Source: Betaproteobacteria bacterium
Lineage (GTDB): Bacteria > Pseudomonadota > Gammaproteobacteria > Burkholderiales > SG8-39
Length of the DNA stretch: 8,786 nt
Direction: 5' to 3'
Assembly (NCBI GenBank): GCA_016867955.1
Contig: VGIE01000072.1
Location: forward strand, 1 to 8,786
Shown: positions 5,647 through 8,786 of the stretch, piece after piece
Numbering within the stretch: the first letter of the stretch is position 1
Layout of the letters: every line of letters begins with the position of its first letter
The notes under the pieces: model-generated
Told to the model about the DNA's origin: nothing
Database searches by the model: none
Seen by the model: only the letters and a program-made list of their open reading frames with translations
Program-made: the position numbers and the translations under genes

Positions 5647-6417
5647 TTGACCAAGACCGAACCTGTCCGCCTGTCCAAACGCATGAGCGAGCTCGGGCTC
5701 GCCTCGCGCCGCGAAGCCGACGAATGGATCGAGCGCGGCTGGGTCAAGGTGAACGGCAAGCCGGCTATCCTCGGCCTCAAGGTGCTGCCGGACCAGAAGA
5801 TCGAGATCGACGAGCGCGCACGCTCGCAGCAGGCGCGCAGCGTCACGGTGGTGCTGAACAAGCCGGTCGGCTATGTCAGCGGCCAGGCCGAGGACGGCCA
5901 TCAACCCGCCGTGGTGCTCGTCATCCCGGAGAATCTCTGGCGCATGCCCGCGGCGCATGTTGCCGGCAAACCTGCCGGCGTCGTGCGCCGGCAGGACCTG
6001 CTGGGCCTGGCGCCCGCCGGCCGCCTCGACATCGACTCCACCGGCCTGCTCGTGCTGACCCAGGACGGCCGCATCGCCAAACAGCTGGTTGGCGAGGACT
6101 CCGCGGTGGAGAAGGAGTACCTCGTGCGCGTGAAATACACCCGCCCCGGGCGCCTGCCGCAAAGCGAACTGAAGCGCCTCAACCACGGCCTCTCCCTCGA
6201 CGGCAGGCCGCTCAAGCGCGCCCGCGTGCGCTGGCAGAACGAGGACCAGTTGAGCTTCGTGCTGCAGGAAGGCCGCAAGCGGCAGATCCGCCGCATGTGC
6301 GACATGGTCGGATTGCAGGTGCTGGGCTTGAAGCGGGTGCGCATCGGGCAAGTCATGCTCGGCGACTTGCCGCAGGGAAAGTGGCGCTTTGTCGGCAACG
6401 GCGAGCGTTTCATATAG
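5647..6417 (+). CDS. 23S rRNA pseudouridine synthase, RluF-like (RsuA/RluB/RluE/RluF family)
   Basis: This enzyme isomerises a specific uridine to pseudouridine in ribosomal RNA. The 256-residue product has an N-terminal S4 RNA-binding domain (residues about 7-55, RLSKRMSELGLASRREAD) followed by the catalytic domain. Visible motifs are LNKPVGYVS with N71-K72-P73, AGRLDIDSTGLLVL with catalytic Asp128, and GRKRQIRRMC at 209-218, the conserved basic RNA-contact segment. The stretch between NKPVG and GRLD is 54 residues, about 20 longer than in E. coli RluF as I recall it; this long version is familiar from betaproteobacterial homologues. The start is TTG, fixed by an AGGAG site and by the S4 domain beginning before the first ATG. 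The exact target nucleotide is not deducible; RluF is the closest resemblance, RluB or RluE are alternatives. It is transcribed away from the NlpC/P60 gene. Confidence 0.92.
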   Translation: MTKTEPVRLSKRMSELGLASRREADEWIERGWVKVNGKPAILGLKVLPDQKIEIDERARSQQARSVTVVLNKPVGYVSGQAEDGHQPAVVLVIPENLWRMPAAHVAGKPAGVVRRQDLLGLAPAGRLDIDSTGLLVLTQDGRIAKQLVGEDSAVEKEYLVRVKYTRPGRLPQSELKRLNHGLSLDGRPLKRARVRWQNEDQLSFVLQEGRKRQIRRMCDMVGLQVLGLKRVRIGQVMLGDLPQGKWRFVGNGERFI

Positions 6418-6432
6418 AGTGCCCGGCAACGC

Positions 6433-6487
6433 CAGGCAAGGTCTGCCTGCACGCGCCTGCCACCGGCGCGCGGGGCGGCGCCCCGCG
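6433..6487 (+). terminator. Two hairpins downstream of the pseudouridine synthase gene
   Basis: CAGGCA at 6433-6438 pairs with TGCCTG at 6444-6449 (5-nt loop), and CGCGGGGC at 6469-6476 pairs perfectly with GCCCCGCG at 6480-6487 (3-nt loop). The second is a very stable 8-bp GC stem 52 nt after the stop codon and 46 nt before the GST start. It lacks a T tract (followed by TTGC), so it may terminate weakly, stabilise the 3' end or attenuate read-through into the GST gene. Confidence 0.45.
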
Positions 6488-6533
6488 TTGCACACCGCAT
6501 ATCTGACCGCCAATTCCATCGGAGCGCTACGCC

Positions 6534-7160
6534 ATGATCATCGTCCACCACCTCAACGACTCCCGCTCGCAACGCATCCTCTGGCTGCTCGAGGAACTCG
6601 GCCTGCCCTACGAGATCCACCATCACCCGCGCGACCCGAAGACGCGATTCGCGCCGGACAGCCTGAAGGCGGTGCATGCGCTCGGCAAGGCACCCACCAT
6701 CACCGATGGCGGCCTGACCATCGCGGAATCGGGTGCGATCATCGACTACATCATCCGCCGCCACGGCAGCGGCCGCCTGCAACCGGCCGCGAACACGGCC
6801 GATTACGACAAGTACCAGGAATGGCTGCACTACGCCGAAGGCTCGGCCATGTTCCCGCTGCTGATGAAGATGTACATGGGCCGCATTGGCGCGGCGGCCG
6901 AGGTCATCGCACCACGCGTCGATGGCGAAATAGCCCGGCACCTCGGCTATATCAACCGTTCGCTTGCCGGACGCACCTGGCTGATGGGCGATACCTTCAC
7001 TGGCGCCGACGTACAACTCAGCTTCATCGGCGAGTATGCCGGCGCACAGGGGTTGCGCGCTCCCTATGAAAACCTCGAGGCCTGGGTCAAGCGCTGCCAG
7101 GCGCGCCCGGCATACCTCAAGGCCGTCGACAAGGGCGGTCCCTATCGCTTTGCCGTATGA
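6534..7160 (+). CDS. Glutathione S-transferase family protein
   Basis: This is a cytosolic GST-fold protein of 208 residues, the usual length. The N-terminal thioredoxin-like domain (about residues 1-80) shows NDSRSQRILWLLEELGLPYE, in which Ser10 or Ser12 is the likely glutathione-activating residue, the cis-proline segment KAPTITDG with Pro54, and the glutathione gamma-glutamyl site AESGAIIDYI with Glu65-Ser66. The all-helical C-terminal domain (from about residue 88) contains the N-capping box TGAD at 156-159. Such proteins conjugate or reduce electrophiles with glutathione; the specific substrate is unknown. The ATG at 6534 is preceded by GGAG at 6521-6524, 9 nt away. The methyltransferase gene starts 25 nt after its stop on the same strand, so the two are probably co-transcribed, although no functional link is evident. 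Confidence 0.93.
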   Translation: MIIVHHLNDSRSQRILWLLEELGLPYEIHHHPRDPKTRFAPDSLKAVHALGKAPTITDGGLTIAESGAIIDYIIRRHGSGRLQPAANTADYDKYQEWLHYAEGSAMFPLLMKMYMGRIGAAAEVIAPRVDGEIARHLGYINRSLAGRTWLMGDTFTGADVQLSFIGEYAGAQGLRAPYENLEAWVKRCQARPAYLKAVDKGGPYRFAV

Positions 7161-7185
7161 GCGCCGATGGACGGGATGAAGCCGC

Positions 7186-8370
7186 ATGAGCACTGCCGGT
7201 GCGGCGCCGCTGATCCACTGGCTCGACCTGGGCATGGAGCATTGCGCGCGCTGGCGCTCCGCGCGCGGCCTCACGGCGCCCCGGCGCGTGATGGTGGCGG
7301 GCGACACCATGAAAGCCGACACCGCATGGCACCATGCCTGCGAGGGCACGGCGCTGCTGTGGCGCGGCGACTACCAGAACGCGCGACAGCTGCTCTCCGC
7401 CATGGCACGGCGAGCCGACCAGTCGCAGGCGCATCGCGCCGGCCAGCGCAAGCAGCCGCCCGCCCCCACCGGCGCAGACGCCTTCAACCGCTACCGCATG
7501 GCGCAGGCGCAGCGCGCGCGCACGCTGGGCATGCTGCTGGTGCCGTTCAGGAACGATTTCAGTCTCGCGCTCACGCGCGCGCAGGACGTGCGCGAGGCCT
7601 GCGCCGAGGCCTGGGGCGCGCCGGTGAGCGGCGAGACCAGCGTGGCCTCGCTGCGCGAGCTGCTGGGCATCATCGGCGCACACGAATGGCGGCGCAAGGG
7701 CATTGAGGTGCCGGTGCTGGGCGCGCGCATCCACCCGCGCTACGGCGTGTTTGCGCCGGTGCGCTCCGAGTACATCGACTTCGTGGCCACGGCGCCGCTG
7801 CCCGCCGCATTATCGGTGGCGCCCGTCGCCTTCGACATCGGCACCGGCACCGGCGTGCTGGCCGCGGTGCTGGCTAAACGCGGCGTGCCGCGCATCGTGG
7901 CGACCGACCAGGACGCCAATGCGCTCGCCTGCGCGCGGGAGAACATCGCGCGGCTGGGCCTCGGCGCCCAGGTTGAGGTCGTGGAGGCCGATCTGTTTCC
8001 CGCAGTTTCCACGCACGGCAAGGCGGCCCTCATCGTCTGCAATCCGCCATGGATCCCGGCGCGACCGGGCTCGCCGCTGGAGCGCGCCGTGTACGACCCG
8101 GAAGGCCGCATGCTGCGCGGATTCCTCGGCGGCCTGGCCGCGCACCTGGTGCCCGGCGGCGAAAGCTGGCTCATCCTCTCCGACATCGCGGAGCGCCTCG
8201 GCCTGCGCACGCGCGAGGATCTGCAGGCGCTGATCGACGGCGCGGGACTCGTGGTCATCGCACGCATGGACACGCACCCCGTGCATGCGCGGGCAGCCGA
8301 CGCCGGCGATCCGTTGCATGCGGCGCGGCGCGACGAGATCACGTCGCTGTGGCGACTCGCCGCGCGCTGA
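7186..8370 (+). CDS. Class I SAM-dependent methyltransferase with NPPW motif
   Basis: This 394-residue protein carries a Rossmann-type methyltransferase domain in its C-terminal half. Motif I is FDIGTGTGVLA (residues 216-226). The acidic residue closing strand 2 is Asp241 in ATDQDANAL. The catalytic-type motif NPPW is at 286-289, as in enzymes that methylate planar nitrogen (HemK/PrmC, RsmC, adenine-N6 methylases). The strand-5 region VPGGESWLILSD follows. The first 200 or so residues are a separate, Arg/Ala-rich, mostly helical region with no domain I recognise, containing a segment RNDFSLALTRAQDVREACAEAWG. No zinc or target-recognition motif is seen, so substrate (protein glutamine, RNA or small molecule) stays open. 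The ATG at 7186 has only a weak purine stretch upstream (GGGATGAAG, 7173-7181); coupling to the GST gene 25 nt upstream is likely. It is too long for plain PrmC. Confidence 0.87.
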   Translation: MSTAGAAPLIHWLDLGMEHCARWRSARGLTAPRRVMVAGDTMKADTAWHHACEGTALLWRGDYQNARQLLSAMARRADQSQAHRAGQRKQPPAPTGADAFNRYRMAQAQRARTLGMLLVPFRNDFSLALTRAQDVREACAEAWGAPVSGETSVASLRELLGIIGAHEWRRKGIEVPVLGARIHPRYGVFAPVRSEYIDFVATAPLPAALSVAPVAFDIGTGTGVLAAVLAKRGVPRIVATDQDANALACARENIARLGLGAQVEVVEADLFPAVSTHGKAALIVCNPPWIPARPGSPLERAVYDPEGRMLRGFLGGLAAHLVPGGESWLILSDIAERLGLRTREDLQALIDGAGLVVIARMDTHPVHARAADAGDPLHAARRDEITSLWRLAAR

Positions 8371-8417
8371 ACCGGCACGGAACGCCGCCGCGAACACGGC
8401 ACCGACGACTTCCTGGC

Positions 8418-8444
8418 GCGCCTGGCGGAACTGCCGCCAGGCGC
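8418..8444 (+). terminator. Perfect 11-bp hairpin downstream of the methyltransferase gene
   Basis: GCGCCTGGCGG at 8418-8428 and CCGCCAGGCGC at 8434-8444 are exact reverse complements around a 5-nt loop AACTG, 47 nt after the methyltransferase stop. Its strength and position suggest a transcript-end structure. There is no T tract after it, so it would be a non-canonical terminator or a 3'-end stabiliser. Confidence 0.5.
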
Positions 8445-8533
8445 CCTGATGCAGGAGTGCGCGAGGGGCGTACTTGCCAGAGAGGTCACCTCGCATTGCT
8501 GCCAATGTCCAAACGGAGCCCGCCCGACGCGCG

Positions 8534-8562
8534 TTGTGCTCCCGGCGCCGATAGGCTACATT
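8534..8562 (+). promoter_or_regulatory. Weak candidate promoter of the alcohol dehydrogenase gene
   Basis: TTGTGC at 8534-8539 (3 of 6 matches to TTGACA) and TACATT at 8557-8562 (4 of 6 matches to TATAAT) are 17 nt apart and end 44 nt before the ATG at 8607. The spacing is ideal but the boxes are poor, so this is a tentative call. Confidence 0.25.
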
Positions 8563-8606
8563 CCCGGAAACCTGCAATCATCGTCATCAATCGAAAGGGA
8601 ATCCCG

Positions 8607-8786
8607 ATGAGCTTGCCCAAGACTGCCAAGGCCGCCCTAATGGTCGGCTTCAAGAAGCCGTTCGAAATCGGCGAAGTCAGGATCCCGGAGTCGCTCGAGT
8701 ACAACTCGGTCCTGGTGAAAACCAACTCGGCCACCATCTGCGCCAGCGACGTCCACCTGTGGGAAGGCGACGAGGCCGGCGGCTTC
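8607..8786 (+). CDS. Zinc-type alcohol dehydrogenase (MDR family), N-terminal part, cut by the window edge
   Basis: Sixty codons of a plus-strand gene run off the right edge with no stop. The product looks like the GroES-like N-terminal domain of a medium-chain zinc-dependent dehydrogenase: a short strand ending in VGFKKPFEIGEVRIPE, then VLVKTNSATICASDVHLWEGD. Cys45 in ICASDVH matches the first catalytic zinc ligand, and Asp48 and His50 follow in the usual CxxDxH arrangement. Family members oxidise alcohols or reduce aldehydes with NAD(P). The ATG at 8607 is supported by AAAGGGA at 8594-8600, 6 nt upstream. The Rossmann cofactor domain and the remaining ligands lie outside the window, so subtype and substrate are unknown. 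It is separated from the methyltransferase gene by 236 bp containing a strong hairpin, so it is probably its own transcription unit. Confidence 0.82.
   Translation, partial: MSLPKTAKAALMVGFKKPFEIGEVRIPESLEYNSVLVKTNSATICASDVHLWEGDEAGGF

Noticed and set aside
5410..6519. Long minus-strand open frame opposite the pseudouridine synthase gene
   Set aside because: The plus strand carries an unmistakable S4 plus pseudouridine synthase protein; the antisense frame has no motif or ribosome-binding site.
1..8786. Novel defence, CRISPR, phage or biosynthetic system
   Set aside because: All sizeable genes fall into common metabolic, transport, envelope or RNA-modification families; no repeats with spacers, nucleases, reverse transcriptases, integrases or synthase modules are present.

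Overview
The window is high-GC DNA with the character of a betaproteobacterium, most likely Burkholderiales. The pointers are a tripartite-tricarboxylate (Bug-type) periplasmic binding protein, a long-insert variant of the RluF-like pseudouridine synthase, and dense GC-rich coding with short intergenic gaps. This placement is an inference from gene content; there is no rRNA or other taxonomic marker here. I see no tRNA, rRNA, CRISPR array, insertion sequence, phage gene or toxin-antitoxin pair.

Layout from left to right: (1) a plus-strand pair, a flavin-dependent luciferase-like monooxygenase and an MFS transporter, overlapping by one base; (2) a gene-free stretch of about 505 bp holding an imperfect palindrome; (3) a minus-strand Bug substrate-binding protein with a signal peptide; (4) a 258-bp divergent intergenic region with a 10-bp palindrome and two hairpins; (5) an RDD-family membrane protein gene broken by two mutually compensating frameshifts; (6) a convergent minus-strand NlpC/P60 cell-wall peptidase; (7) a divergent plus-strand rRNA pseudouridine synthase starting at TTG; (8) a plus-strand pair, a GST-family protein and a class I methyltransferase with an NPPW motif, 25 nt apart; (9) a strong 11-bp hairpin; (10) the first 60 codons of a zinc-type alcohol dehydrogenase that runs off the right edge.

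Functionally this looks like ordinary chromosomal housekeeping and accessory metabolism: redox enzymes, transport, envelope maintenance and RNA modification. No multi-gene defence or biosynthetic system is visible. The most useful points are the doubly frameshifted RDD gene (real decay or assembly error), the dyad cluster upstream of it, the near-leaderless candidate promoter of the NlpC/P60 gene, and the methyltransferase whose long N-terminal part and substrate I cannot assign.
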